From NCBI GenBank assembly GCA_017427285.1, contig JAFRTE010000007.1, positions 62,001 to 126,000 on the forward strand: a stretch of DNA of 64,000 nt. The letters run 5' to 3'. This document shows positions 8,454 to 17,915 of this stretch, one piece after another. The notes under the pieces were generated by a model. It was not told the origin of the DNA. It searched no databases and was given only the letters and a program-made list of their open reading frames with translations. Position numbers and translations under genes: made by a program. The stretch comes from Clostridia bacterium. Its GTDB lineage: Bacteria > Bacillota > Clostridia > Oscillospirales > UBA644. Positions within the stretch are counted from its first letter, which is position 1; the number at the start of each line of letters is the position of its first letter.

Positions 8454-11400
8454 TTACTGTTCTTCATCGGTAGGAACATAGTACCAGTCTTCGCCCGCTT
8501 CAACGATAATTCTCTGATTTTCGTCTGTATTGAGCGACCACATCTGTGTAGCAAGTCCGTGATACTCAGAAGCGACGAGATAACTTGTTTCGTAATACTT
8601 ATCGTCTTCGGTTCTGATATAAGTGGTTGCAAGATATTCATCGTCGTGCATTACGCGTTTAACGGCAATACCAAGGGCATATCCGTTCTTCTTGTTTGTC
8701 AGTGAGAACAAACCGTCATGTTCGGTAACGAGCCACTGCTGATTGTCTGCACGCGTATTGTTGGATTCGCTGATCACATCGCCGTCAAGAGTGAGAGCAA
8801 GACCTGTTTCAACGTTTGTGATAGTATAGTAATCGCCTGAAACGTTTGTAAAGGTCCAATGCTGTGTAGTACCGGGGAGAAGCTCCCACTGAGTGATATA
8901 TTTATCCGAGTAAGCCCAACTGGGATCTACGAGATCATCGGGATACGGTTCTCTTTCAAGGTCTGCAAGACTAGTCCACTTGATTGTGGGATCGTAATGT
9001 CTGATTCTGTCATTCTGAATCTGACCGAGCACTGTTCTGAACGACATTTCGTCGATTACAGACATATAATACCCTGTACCGGTGTTTTTAAGACGAAGAA
9101 TTCCCTGCTCCTCATCAACATACTCAATTTCCCATGCGGAATTAAGGTCTGTTTCCTTGGGCTGCTTGAGCAAAGCAACGCGGCATCCCATTGTAGTGGC
9201 AAGGGGCTGGAATGACCAGTTGACACCGATGGAGAATATGTTGGAGTTGGTAGCGCTGTGAGCAAGGTTTGTCCAGTAGTGACCGTCGTTTGCATAGTCA
9301 TAGTCCACAAGACCTGCATCCACGCTCAAATTGTTTCCGTTGATACTAAGCTGGCTGAGGTATTTGCCGTATTTAACGCTCTTGAGTCTGAAAGAACTTG
9401 TCTGGCCTGTATCGTTGTCTTTCTCATAAATCCAGAGCTGGTTGGTGCTTCCCGTACCCTGAGCGATCTCAAGACCTGCCGTAAGATAAGAGCCGGCCTT
9501 TGTGGCTGAAAGGATCGAATAGTTGGAACCGCTTACTATGGATCTGTCTTTAACGTGAGGCAGCTCTACGGGGTTTGATGTAGCAGCTACGGCAGCGGGA
9601 TCCTGTTTTTCGTCCAAAGGAATAATTCTGAATGAGAATTCTGCAATTTCGCCGGGAATTATTATTGAAGGATCAACATAATACTCGGAGTCTGTGAGGT
9701 TGCCAGAAGAAGCGCCTCTCTGCTTTGCGATAATGCGAACGCTTGTATTGCCGGAGCTCTGCAGAGCGTTGAATGCGAAGTTTGAAGTATCGCTTGTAAA
9801 GAGAAGCTGCATTCCCGTCTCGGAATCTTCGAGAACTACCCATCTTGCTTCGGATTTATCACCGAGATTATTCTTGAGATAGTAGTTTGCATTTGTTGCA
9901 GCGGCAACGGTCTGATCGTAAACGCCGATTTTTGTATCCGCAAGTTTGTCGGGGTAGCTTGAACCGGGGCCTCTGCCGTACCATGTATACTCGGAGAAAG
10001 TCTGGGGAAGATCGGCAATCGTAGAGATATTCATAGGAATTCCGACATAAATCGAAGGATCGTATGCGTAGCTTACAACTATTTCGCCGTCGCCGTAAAT
10101 ATCATAGTACATTGTGAGATCCGCGCTGCTTGTTTCGCTGCTGTAAAGAGCATAATCGTTTGCAACGCATGAAATATCGAGAGAGAGACGGTAATGGTTA
10201 TCCGAAACCTTGTCGATCTTGATGTAATCGCGGAGGAACTGGTTATTTGATACTCTGTTTATAACGCTGTAGTTCGAACCGGTTACTTCGGAATAAGAGT
10301 CTCCGCCGGTGGGAGTTCTTGTAACGCTGAATCTCGGAGCATTTCTGAGAATAAGAGTGTCGTCGTAGTATACAGACATTATTCGTCCGTTTTCAGCGTT
10401 AACCTCTACGGAAACAAGGTCGTTTTCTATAAGGATATAGGGAGTATATTCATCCCACTCTTCTTCCCACTCTTCTTCGACATCTTCGAGTTCGGGTTCT
10501 TCATCGGGATAGAAATAAAGCGGAGTGCCGTTTTCATCCTTCATCTGATTTCCTTCTTCGTCGAGAATCGGAGTCGGTGTTCTTGCGGGATCTACTTCAA
10601 AGGGAAGTTCCATTCCGAAATAATTTGCGTCAAATACCCACTTAAGCTGATATCCTGCGGGGATATCGCCAAGATCAATTTTCTGAGTGAAAGTAATTGT
10701 AAGAGCGTAATTACCGTTATTGACGGCTTTCTGCGGGGTATTGTAATCAATATGGAGTTTTACGTTCTTTGTGTATGCCGGAACATCGAGGTCTACAGTA
10801 CCTTCGGAAATAACTACGGGGCGCGGATTTGTCCAGTAATTGTTCACCTCGGTAAGAACGTATGTGCAATCATATATTTCGCTGAGTTTTCTTTCGGCAT
10901 TGTTCGTTACATAGAAATCGCCGGATGCGATGTCGAGGACAGTAGCGTCGATAGAAGGTTTCTGAATAATCGTAAGAGTCAAAGCGTCGCCATTGTCGGA
11001 TTTAACTGCACCGGTCTTCGGCATTGTGGCAAATCCGGTAAGATCGTACTGTTTAAAGAATACGTTGCCTGAAAGAGCATCCTTCCAATCGTAATCGGAA
11101 AGAGAATCAACATAAATATTAAGGAAATATTCGGTATTTGCATTGAACGAACCGTAGTTTACAGAGAATTCTTTTGTTTCTCCGGGTTCAAGAGTTATAC
11201 CTGAAATCTTACCTGAAGATACGGTTTCGGTTCCTGCAAGGATTTCGTATCTGATTTCGTAGTTGTCTTCGAAATTGATAAAGCAGTTTTTGTTTTCAAC
11301 CGTGAATTTGCCCGCCGCAAGATCTGTTGCGGTAATTTTGATTGGAGAATAAGCGTTTTTGATCTCATAGCCGTCGGACTGAACGGATCTGTCGGCATTT

Positions 11401-13388
11401 ATAACACCGGAAAGAGCAACAGTGCCGTCGGAAACATTTTCGCCCCATGTTCCGGGCCAGCTAAGCGTGTAAAGCTCGGGATATTTGGAGTACGGCGTTT
11501 CTGAAAGGATAACGCTTGAATTTGCGGAATCGGTGGGCCAATAAAGAGCTCTGTCTACCCAGTAGTTAAAGAAACCGCCGAGAATTCTTGCGTTGTTGTC
11601 GATATAATCAACGTAAGATTTGATATTGCCGGTGCTTTCAAGATAACTCATTGTGTAAGACTGAAGGATAATCGGTTTTTTAACGGCAGGATCGTTTATG
11701 GTCTCTTCGATCTTTGAGAAATCCCAGTCGATCGCAACTACTATATCGCTGTAAGTTGAATCTCCGTCATAAAGGATCATTCTGCTGTCTTCGCCCTGAA
11801 GGAAGTCACGAAGATTCTTAAAGTTGGAGCCCTTACCGCTTTCGTTACCGAGAGCCCACATAATAACGCTGGGGTTATTTTTGTCTCTCTCGATCACGTT
11901 TACGAGACGGTCGACAAGCGAGCTCTGCCAAATCGACTGATCGCCGGGGATCGTGGATTCTCCGCTGTTTGAATAAGGTGTGGACTGGAGGTTCATATCG
12001 GAAACGATATAAAGTCCGTATTTATTACAGAGAGAAATAAAGTCGTTGGAGAACGGGATACCGGGAGAACGGACGGCATTGATATTCATTGCCTTCATCC
12101 TCATAACATCCTGTTCCTTTACTTCGTAAGAAACGGCATTGCCGGTTTCTGAGCTGAATTCGTTGTAGACAACACCGTAAAGCTTTATGGGCTGTCCGTT
12201 TACAACGAAGGTCTGGTTGCCGTCGTCATCATAGGTGAAGCCGGTAGTAATGTATCCGTACTGTGTACTTACTATATCGACAACTTCGCCTTTGGAATCT
12301 TTAAGCGTAAATACTGCTGTGTAAAGATTCGGGGTTTCAGCAGTCCATTTTTCGGGAGCGGATACGGGGAGACGTCCGCCGCACGCCGCTACGTAGGAGT
12401 TGCCTACTTTGCTTACGCCGAACTGGATTTCGGATCCGAGCTGGCGGTTTGCAACGTATGTATTTCCGTCTTTATCGTAAAGGGCGACTTCGAGGGTATA
12501 TCCGGAAGGAGCTGCGTCAAAAGTAGCAACTTCAACTTCGATTTGCATCAGCGCGTTTTCGAACTGATTGTCGAGGCCTGAATCGATGGAAATATCTCTG
12601 ATATAAACGTTAGGTGTGGAATAGAGATATACATCTCCGAAAATACCTCCGAGTTTTACAGAGTCGTGAGCTTCAAGCCACGAAGAATAACAGTATTTAT
12701 ATACCTTGACGGCAATGGTATTCTCGCCTTTTTCAAGATAATCTGTGATCCAGAAGGATTTGTTTGTGAACGCATCTTCGCCGTAACCTACCATATATCC
12801 GTTGACATAGACATAGCAGGCGGAAGAAACGCCTTCAAACGTAATGAATACTTCACGTCCGTCCCAGTCTTCGGGAATCGTTACTTTAGTTCTGTAAAGA
12901 CCGATCTCGTTGTTTGTTTCGGGAACATTGTTGGGTCTTAATGAAGTACCCCACGCATATTTGGAATCGGTATATACTGGCGTACCGTAACCGGAAAGCT
13001 CCCAGTTAGAGGGGACCTCGATAGTATCCCAGTAAAGGATCTGGGTGTTGCTTGCGGTCAGCACTTCTTCGTTGGGATCGGGGTAAACGAAGTTTGTCTT
13101 CATAAAATCAGCAGGAACGTAGGAATTGTTTGTAGTAAACGTAAAATCCCAGGTCCCGTTGAGGGACAGATAATAAGAAGACTCTTTTATGTCCGCCTTT
13201 GTTGCGCTGGCGACATCAGGGTATGAAACAAGCGTTGTGGTCGGATTGAGTTTGTTTCTCGAGACCGTATCGCTCTTCCATTCGCCGTTTTCAGTGAATA
13301 TGGTGACACTCTTGCCGCACGCTACGATAAAGGTAAGCATGAGAACAAGTGCCATACACTGAAGAAGACGCCTTAGTGACTTTTTCAT
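8454..13388 (-). CDS. giant GH2 (LacZ-like) lipoprotein with ricin-type repeats; catalytic nucleophile not conserved
   Basis: A 1644-residue lipoprotein (lipobox FIVAC, lipid Cys at about 24). It keeps the LacZ layout: jelly-roll domain (SSYYLSLNGTWDFTF to KLGGIFGDVYLY), immunoglobulin-like domain, TIM barrel from about 395, and the small-domain fold from about 985 to 1260 (WYGRGPGSSYPD). After this come about 350 residues resembling ricin-type beta-trefoil sugar-binding repeats (QHWTFTNV, TNQLWIYE, DNQQWLVTE). The acid/base Glu survives in WALGNES (about 516). The nucleophile segment of LacZ, LCEYAHAM, reads LQSYTMSY, so the Glu becomes Ser at about 577. The LacZ motifs RGVNRHEHHP and DEANIETHG also read otherwise (YGVVYNEFSS, SDMNLQSTP). 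It may therefore bind rather than cleave glycans. An acidic insert lies at about 962-980. The ATG at 13388 has GGAGG 9 bases upstream; the ATG at 13394 is too close to it. Confidence 0.85.
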   Translation of the reverse strand: MKKSLRRLLQCMALVLMLTFIVACGKSVTIFTENGEWKSDTVSRNKLNPTTTLVSYPDVASATKADIKESSYYLSLNGTWDFTFTTNNSYVPADFMKTNFVYPDPNEEVLTASNTQILYWDTIEVPSNWELSGYGTPVYTDSKYAWGTSLRPNNVPETNNEIGLYRTKVTIPEDWDGREVFITFEGVSSACYVYVNGYMVGYGEDAFTNKSFWITDYLEKGENTIAVKVYKYCYSSWLEAHDSVKLGGIFGDVYLYSTPNVYIRDISIDSGLDNQFENALMQIEVEVATFDAAPSGYTLEVALYDKDGNTYVANRQLGSEIQFGVSKVGNSYVAACGGRLPVSAPEKWTAETPNLYTAVFTLKDSKGEVVDIVSTQYGYITTGFTYDDDGNQTFVVNGQPIKLYGVVYNEFSSETGNAVSYEVKEQDVMRMKAMNINAVRSPGIPFSNDFISLCNKYGLYIVSDMNLQSTPYSNSGESTIPGDQSIWQSSLVDRLVNVIERDKNNPSVIMWALGNESGKGSNFKNLRDFLQGEDSRMILYDGDSTYSDIVVAIDWDFSKIEETINDPAVKKPIILQSYTMSYLESTGNIKSYVDYIDNNARILGGFFNYWVDRALYWPTDSANSSVILSETPYSKYPELYTLSWPGTWGENVSDGTVALSGVINADRSVQSDGYEIKNAYSPIKITATDLAAGKFTVENKNCFINFEDNYEIRYEILAGTETVSSGKISGITLEPGETKEFSVNYGSFNANTEYFLNIYVDSLSDYDWKDALSGNVFFKQYDLTGFATMPKTGAVKSDNGDALTLTIIQKPSIDATVLDIASGDFYVTNNAERKLSEIYDCTYVLTEVNNYWTNPRPVVISEGTVDLDVPAYTKNVKLHIDYNTPQKAVNNGNYALTITFTQKIDLGDIPAGYQLKWVFDANYFGMELPFEVDPARTPTPILDEEGNQMKDENGTPLYFYPDEEPELEDVEEEWEEEWDEYTPYILIENDLVSVEVNAENGRIMSVYYDDTLILRNAPRFSVTRTPTGGDSYSEVTGSNYSVINRVSNNQFLRDYIKIDKVSDNHYRLSLDISCVANDYALYSSETSSADLTMYYDIYGDGEIVVSYAYDPSIYVGIPMNISTIADLPQTFSEYTWYGRGPGSSYPDKLADTKIGVYDQTVAAATNANYYLKNNLGDKSEARWVVLEDSETGMQLLFTSDTSNFAFNALQSSGNTSVRIIAKQRGASSGNLTDSEYYVDPSIIIPGEIAEFSFRIIPLDEKQDPAAVAATSNPVELPHVKDRSIVSGSNYSILSATKAGSYLTAGLEIAQGTGSTNQLWIYEKDNDTGQTSSFRLKSVKYGKYLSQLSINGNNLSVDAGLVDYDYANDGHYWTNLAHSATNSNIFSIGVNWSFQPLATTMGCRVALLKQPKETDLNSAWEIEYVDEEQGILRLKNTGTGYYMSVIDEMSFRTVLGQIQNDRIRHYDPTIKWTSLADLEREPYPDDLVDPSWAYSDKYITQWELLPGTTQHWTFTNVSGDYYTITNVETGLALTLDGDVISESNNTRADNQQWLVTEHDGLFSLTNKKNGYALGIAVKRVMHDDEYLATTYIRTEDDKYYETSYLVASEYHGLATQMWSLNTDENQRIIVEAGEDWYYVPTDEEQ

Positions 13389-13429
13389 TAGCATTAACCT
13401 CCAAACAGGTTATTTTTGTTTACGATATA

Positions 13430-13458
13430 AGTATATCAAAATTTCTTAATTTTTTCAA
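13430..13458 (-). promoter_or_regulatory. promoter of the GH2-like lipoprotein gene
   Basis: On the minus strand, TTGAAA (13453-13458) and TATACT (13430-13435) have a 17-base spacer, about 40 bases before the ATG. Confidence 0.75.
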
Positions 13459-13512
13459 TAAATAATTTATGCAAAATTACGACAAGTTTACAAACATTTT
13501 ATGATAGCATTG

Positions 13513-13541
13513 TTGACATTTTTAAATTTATGTTGTATAAT
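13513..13541 (+). promoter_or_regulatory. sigma-A promoter of proS
   Basis: TTGACA (13513-13518) and TATAAT (13536-13541) have a 17-base spacer. The leader before the ATG at 13598 is about 50 bases, too short for a T-box. Confidence 0.88.
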
Positions 13542-13597
13542 ACTTAAAAACATACAGAAAATTCAAATTTTTAAATCAATTAAAGGACATGTTGAAA

Positions 13598-15031
13598 ATG
13601 GCTGACAAACTGGTCAAAGAAATCACATCAATGGATGAAGATTTCGCAAAATGGTACACAGATATCGTTACAAAAGCAAACCTTATTGATTATTCGTCCG
13701 TAAAAGGATGTATAATTCTTCAACCGTACAGCTACGCTATATGGGAAAACATTCAGAAACTACTTGACGGAATGTTTAAGGCAACGGGACATACAAACGT
13801 ATATATGCCCATGTTCATTCCGGAAAGTCTCCTTCAGAAGGAAAAAGATCATGTCGAGGGCTTTGCCCCCGAAGTTGCATGGGTAACGATGGGCGGAAAC
13901 GAACCTCTCGCAGAAAGACTCTGCGTAAGACCTACTTCAGAGACGTTATTCTGTGAATATTACGCGCACACCGTTCATTCTCACCGAGATCTGCCCAAAC
14001 TTTGCAATCAGTGGTGCTCGGTAGTCCGCTGGGAAAAAACAACCCGCCCCTTCCTGCGCTCGAGAGAATTTCTCTGGCAGGAAGGACATACCGCGCATGC
14101 GACTGCAGAAGAAGCGATCGAAGAAACAGAACGTATGCTAAACGTTTACGCTGATTTCTGCGAAAACTGCCTTGCAATACCCGTAATCAAAGGCAGAAAG
14201 ACCGAAAGCGACAAATTTGCAGGCGCTGAAGCGACGTATGCGATAGAAGCGCTCATGCATGACGGCGTTTGTCTGCAGGCGGGAACTTCGCACTATTTCG
14301 GCGACGGGTTTGCCAGGGCGTTCAACATTCAGTACGCCGACAAAAACAACACCTTGCAATATGTTTACCAGACGTCATGGGGAGTAACGACACGCCTTAT
14401 CGGCGCAATAATAATGGTACACGGAGACAACAGCGGCCTTGTTCTTCCTCCGAAAGTTGCGCCTATCCAGGCAGTTATAATCCCCGTAGCGATGCATAAG
14501 CCGGGAGTATTGGATAAAGCCAAAGAAATATATGCGGATCTCGAAAAAGCAGGAATCAGAGTTAAACTCGACGACACCGACAATTCACCCGGATGGAAAT
14601 ACTCGGAATATGAAATGAAAGGTGTTCCTCTTCGCATTGAAATCGGTCCGAGAGATATCGAAAACGGCATAGTTGTTGTTGCCAGACGCGACAACGGTGA
14701 AAAGAGTACTCTTGCAATAGACGGTCTTGCATCTTCCGTATCCGCGCTGCTTGACGATATAATGACAGGTCTTTACAACAAGGCTAAAAAGCGCAGAGAT
14801 GAAATGACATACATTGCTCACAACACCGATGATCTTAAAGAAATCACGTCTTCAAAGAACGGATTTATAAAAATGATGTGGTGCGGTGACGAAACATGTG
14901 AAAAAGCTGTTAAGGACACATACGGCGTCGGTTCGAGATGTATTCCTCTTGATCAGGAACATCTTGGAGACGTTTGTCCGATCTGCGGACGGTCCGCAAA
15001 ACAGATGGTAGTTTGGGGCAAGGCATATTGA
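13598..15031 (+). CDS. proS: prolyl-tRNA synthetase (short, archaeal/eukaryote-like type)
   Basis: The 477-residue protein charges tRNA-Pro. It has class II motifs ([13 protein letters not shown]; motif 2 around [25 protein letters not shown]) and the C-terminal anticodon-binding and zinc-binding-like segment ([12 protein letters not shown], then [10 protein letters not shown]). It lacks the large editing insertion of the E. coli-type enzyme, which places it in the ProRS type common in Clostridia. I chose the ATG at 13598 (MADKLVKE), 10 bases after AGGA; the upstream ATG at 13589 is too close to that site. A polysaccharide deacetylase gene follows 44 bases later. Confidence 0.96.
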   Translation: MADKLVKEITSMDEDFAKWYTDIVTKANLIDYSSVKGCIILQPYSYAIWENIQKLLDGMFKATGHTNVYMPMFIPESLLQKEKDHVEGFAPEVAWVTMGGNEPLAERLCVRPTSETLFCEYYAHTVHSHRDLPKLCNQWCSVVRWEKTTRPFLRSREFLWQEGHTAHATAEEAIEETERMLNVYADFCENCLAIPVIKGRKTESDKFAGAEATYAIEALMHDGVCLQAGTSHYFGDGFARAFNIQYADKNNTLQYVYQTSWGVTTRLIGAIIMVHGDNSGLVLPPKVAPIQAVIIPVAMHKPGVLDKAKEIYADLEKAGIRVKLDDTDNSPGWKYSEYEMKGVPLRIEIGPRDIENGIVVVARRDNGEKSTLAIDGLASSVSALLDDIMTGLYNKAKKRRDEMTYIAHNTDDLKEITSSKNGFIKMMWCGDETCEKAVKDTYGVGSRCIPLDQEHLGDVCPICGRSAKQMVVWGKAY

Positions 15032-15075
15032 TCAACGGAATTCTGTAATTTTATATTATCTTATGGAGCTGCAAT

Positions 15076-16194
15076 ATGGAAAACAGTAATTCACGCCCGA
15101 AAAAAGGAAAAACAAAAAAGAAGCTCAGAATTTTCAGAGCTCTGACAGTTTTGTTTGCTTTGCTGTTTGCAGGAGCGCTTGTTTATGCGATCGTTTCGGC
15201 AAATTCCAACGCAAGCGAGATAGAGAGTTTAAAACGGCAGATCGACGGACTAAGGGAAACTCTGACAGAAAAAACAAATGAAAATATAGCATTTCAGTCT
15301 ACCCTGACCGATCTTACCAGACAGAATGAAGAGCTTAGCAGTAAATATGAAAAGCTGAATGAAGATACTCAGTCGTTTCAGACTACCGTTACATCGCTCG
15401 AATCTCAGATCGAACAGCTCGAAGAGGAGAAAAACAGTTTAAGTTCCGAGCTTGAAAGCACTAAAAAAACGGTCGATACACTGAGAAACACGAATAAATC
15501 TCTTTCAGACCGTATAAATGCCCTGACAAATCAGAGTTCATCGTCAATTTCACAGACTAAAATTGCTTATCTGACTTTTGATGACGGCGTTTCCAAATAT
15601 ACGGACGAAATACTCGATATACTTAAAAGATACAATATCAAAGCGACTTTTTTCCCGAACTGGAAAGGAAACAGCAACGAAAAATATAAGCGAATGGTCG
15701 AAGAAGGCCACGCTGTAGGCAATCACACATATACACACGAATACGACAGCGTTTATACTTCCCTTGACGGTTTTATTTCAGAGGTTACGAAACTCAACGA
15801 TAAGATATATCAGGCAACGGGATATACGCCCGTCATATTCAGGTTTCCAGGCGGTTCAAACAACACTGTCCACAAAAATTACAATCAAATTATAATGCAG
15901 CAGGCAATAAGCGCGCTTTCCGATCTCGGAATGCAGTATTATGACTGGAACGTTAACAGCGGAGACGCCGACAGCTCAAAGGGAGCATCGAAAGAGACGA
16001 TTCTGTCAAATGTTCTTGCAAGATCAACAATGGACAAAGCGGTAATCCTTATGCATGATACGAATACAAAAGGCACAACTGTTGCGGCCCTCCCCGAGAT
16101 AATCGAAGGGCTTATCGCAAAAGGTTATACATTCGGCACTCTTCTTGATCCTGGCGCTCCCCTTGTACAGTCATTAAAGCCCGAAAGCAATTAA
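15076..16194 (+). CDS. membrane-anchored polysaccharide deacetylase (CE4) with coiled coil
   Basis: A 372-residue protein with a Lys-rich N-terminus, one membrane segment (LTVLFALLFAGALVYAIVSA, about 22-41), and a long coiled coil (about 45-155, with repeated leucine heptads and LEEEKNSLSSELESTKK). A NodB-type deacetylase domain follows from about 163 to 355. The metal-binding residues are present: TFDDG, HTYTH (both His ligands), FRFPGG and LMHDT. Such enzymes remove N-acetyl groups from peptidoglycan sugars or O-acetyl groups from xylan. The anchored coiled-coil form suggests cell-wall modification outside the membrane. A GGAGC site lies 6 bases before the start, and a terminator follows. 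Confidence 0.92.
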   Translation: MENSNSRPKKGKTKKKLRIFRALTVLFALLFAGALVYAIVSANSNASEIESLKRQIDGLRETLTEKTNENIAFQSTLTDLTRQNEELSSKYEKLNEDTQSFQTTVTSLESQIEQLEEEKNSLSSELESTKKTVDTLRNTNKSLSDRINALTNQSSSSISQTKIAYLTFDDGVSKYTDEILDILKRYNIKATFFPNWKGNSNEKYKRMVEEGHAVGNHTYTHEYDSVYTSLDGFISEVTKLNDKIYQATGYTPVIFRFPGGSNNTVHKNYNQIIMQQAISALSDLGMQYYDWNVNSGDADSSKGASKETILSNVLARSTMDKAVILMHDTNTKGTTVAALPEIIEGLIAKGYTFGTLLDPGAPLVQSLKPESN

Positions 16195-16203
16195 ACGGTT
16201 TAT

Positions 16204-16235
16204 AATGCGGCGAAAATCTATCGCCGCATTGTTTT
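16204..16235 (+). terminator. terminator after the polysaccharide deacetylase gene
   Basis: Perfect 10-base arms AATGCGGCGA (16204-16213) and TCGCCGCATT (16221-16230) are followed by GTTTT. Confidence 0.88.
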
Positions 16236-16313
16236 AAATACTCTTTACGCAACATACCGACATACAGTTTAAAACGGCCTTTACAACAATTTATAACAAT
16301 AAGGAGAAAAGAA

Positions 16314-17834
16314 ATGAGAATCACTGTTGACAAAAATCAGTCGTTCGGTAAAGCAAATCCGATGATTTACGGACATTTTCTCGAACATTTTCACAGACAG
16401 GTCTACGAAGGAGTATATGACCCGACATCAATTTTTGCTGATGAAGACGGATTTCGTTCAGACGTTATCGATGCTCTTAAAAAGATAAAAACGCCGGTCA
16501 TTCGCTGGCCCGGCGGATGTTTCGTATCTGATTACAAGTGGAAACTCGGCGTTGGGAAAGAACGTATCCCATCATACGACAAGGCGTGGCTTGTAGAAGA
16601 ATCAAACAGATTCGGGACAGACGAATTCGTAAAGCTCTGCCGTAAAATCGGTTGCGAGCCGTATATCTGCACCAATGCGGGAACAGGCTCTGCCGAAGAA
16701 ATGAGCGACTGGGTCGAATACTGTAATCTTAAAGAAATGGGCCGTTTTGCAAAACAGCGTATAGAAAATGGCAGCATAGAGCCATTCGGGATAAAATACT
16801 GGAGCATTGGCAACGAAAATTACGGCGGTTGGGAGATCGGCGCAAAAGAGTCTGCGGAATGGGGCCGTCTTGTTGCTGAATCGGCAAAAATGATGCTCAG
16901 AGTCGACCCTGCCATTGAACTGTCCGCCGCATCTATAAACGATTTAAACTGGAATATCGATCTTCTGAGAAAAGCAGGACGTTATCTTAAATGGATATCG
17001 ATACACAGTTATTTCGAGGGGTCGTCCGACGGCCTGAAAAACAACGATTACAACACACTGATGCTCAGAACGGGTCAAAATATTAGCGAAAACATAGACC
17101 GCGCACGCTCGTTTCTTACTGCACTCGATTACGGTGACAAAATCAAGATCGCATATGACGAGTGGAATCTTAGGGGTTGGTATCATCCGAACGTCTTCAA
17201 TATTTATTCTCTCGGGGAAATTGAGGATATAAGAAAAGATCCCGAAACCGTATACAGAAAAACAATACTGGAGCCGAGGAACAACAACGACGTAAACTCG
17301 ACTTACAGCATGGCAGACGCGGTATTTTCCGCTGCATTTTTAAATACCTGTCTGCGAAACTGCGACATTATAGGAATGGCTTGTTTCTCGCCCGTTGTAA
17401 ACACAAGAGGAGCAATTTTCACTCATAAGGACGGTATCGTGCTCCGTCCGCAGTATTTTGTATTTGAATTATATGCAAATCTACTGAAAGATAACGTACT
17501 GAATATATGGAAATACAATGTTCCGAGAATGACCGGTCTTGACGGCAACACGCAGAAATCGGTAGATACGGTTGATATCGTGGTAACGTACGGAAACGGT
17601 GAATATGCAATAGGCGCCGTAAACAAAGATCCGGACAACGATCAGACTGTTGACATCTCGTTCCTTGACGACACGGTAAAAACGATGAGAGTACATACCG
17701 TAAAAGGAAAAGACGTTGATTCTTACAACGATATAGGCAAAACAGACGTTAAAATCGAAATTTCGGATCAGTTACCTTTCAGAGGAACGGTTACGCTTGC
17801 GCCGCATTCGGTAAACGTTATTGAATTAAAATAA
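16314..17834 (+). CDS. alpha-L-arabinofuranosidase, GH51
   Basis: A 506-residue enzyme without a signal peptide, so cytoplasmic. GH51 hallmarks are YGHFLEHFHRQVYEGVYDP near the N-terminus, RWPGGCF, the acid/base Glu in SIGNENYGGWE, and the nucleophile Glu in AYDEWNLRGWY. The C-terminal beta-sandwich ends LPFRGTVTLAPHSVNVIEL. It removes terminal alpha-L-arabinofuranosyl units from imported arabino-oligosaccharides. AAGGAG lies 8 bases before the ATG. A second, different GH51 is at 29651-31114. A GH43/flavoprotein operon converges on it from the other strand. Confidence 0.95.
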   Translation: MRITVDKNQSFGKANPMIYGHFLEHFHRQVYEGVYDPTSIFADEDGFRSDVIDALKKIKTPVIRWPGGCFVSDYKWKLGVGKERIPSYDKAWLVEESNRFGTDEFVKLCRKIGCEPYICTNAGTGSAEEMSDWVEYCNLKEMGRFAKQRIENGSIEPFGIKYWSIGNENYGGWEIGAKESAEWGRLVAESAKMMLRVDPAIELSAASINDLNWNIDLLRKAGRYLKWISIHSYFEGSSDGLKNNDYNTLMLRTGQNISENIDRARSFLTALDYGDKIKIAYDEWNLRGWYHPNVFNIYSLGEIEDIRKDPETVYRKTILEPRNNNDVNSTYSMADAVFSAAFLNTCLRNCDIIGMACFSPVVNTRGAIFTHKDGIVLRPQYFVFELYANLLKDNVLNIWKYNVPRMTGLDGNTQKSVDTVDIVVTYGNGEYAIGAVNKDPDNDQTVDISFLDDTVKTMRVHTVKGKDVDSYNDIGKTDVKIEISDQLPFRGTVTLAPHSVNVIELK

Positions 17835-17849
17835 TCAAATGAAAATTTC

Positions 17850-17880
17850 AGGCGGGGATTGATCCCCGCCTTTAAATTTT
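17850..17880. terminator. terminator between GH51 and the convergent flavoprotein gene
   Basis: Arms AGGCGGGGA (17850-17858) and TCCCCGCCT (17863-17871) surround a TTGA loop, followed by T-rich sequence on the plus strand. Confidence 0.88.
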
Positions 17881-17915
17881 AATCAAAAATATCAGACTTT
17901 TAGATTTTCAGGTGT

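Noticed and set aside
13542..13597. Possible T-box leader of proS
   Set aside because: The leader is only about 50 bases and contains no T-box sequence or terminator.
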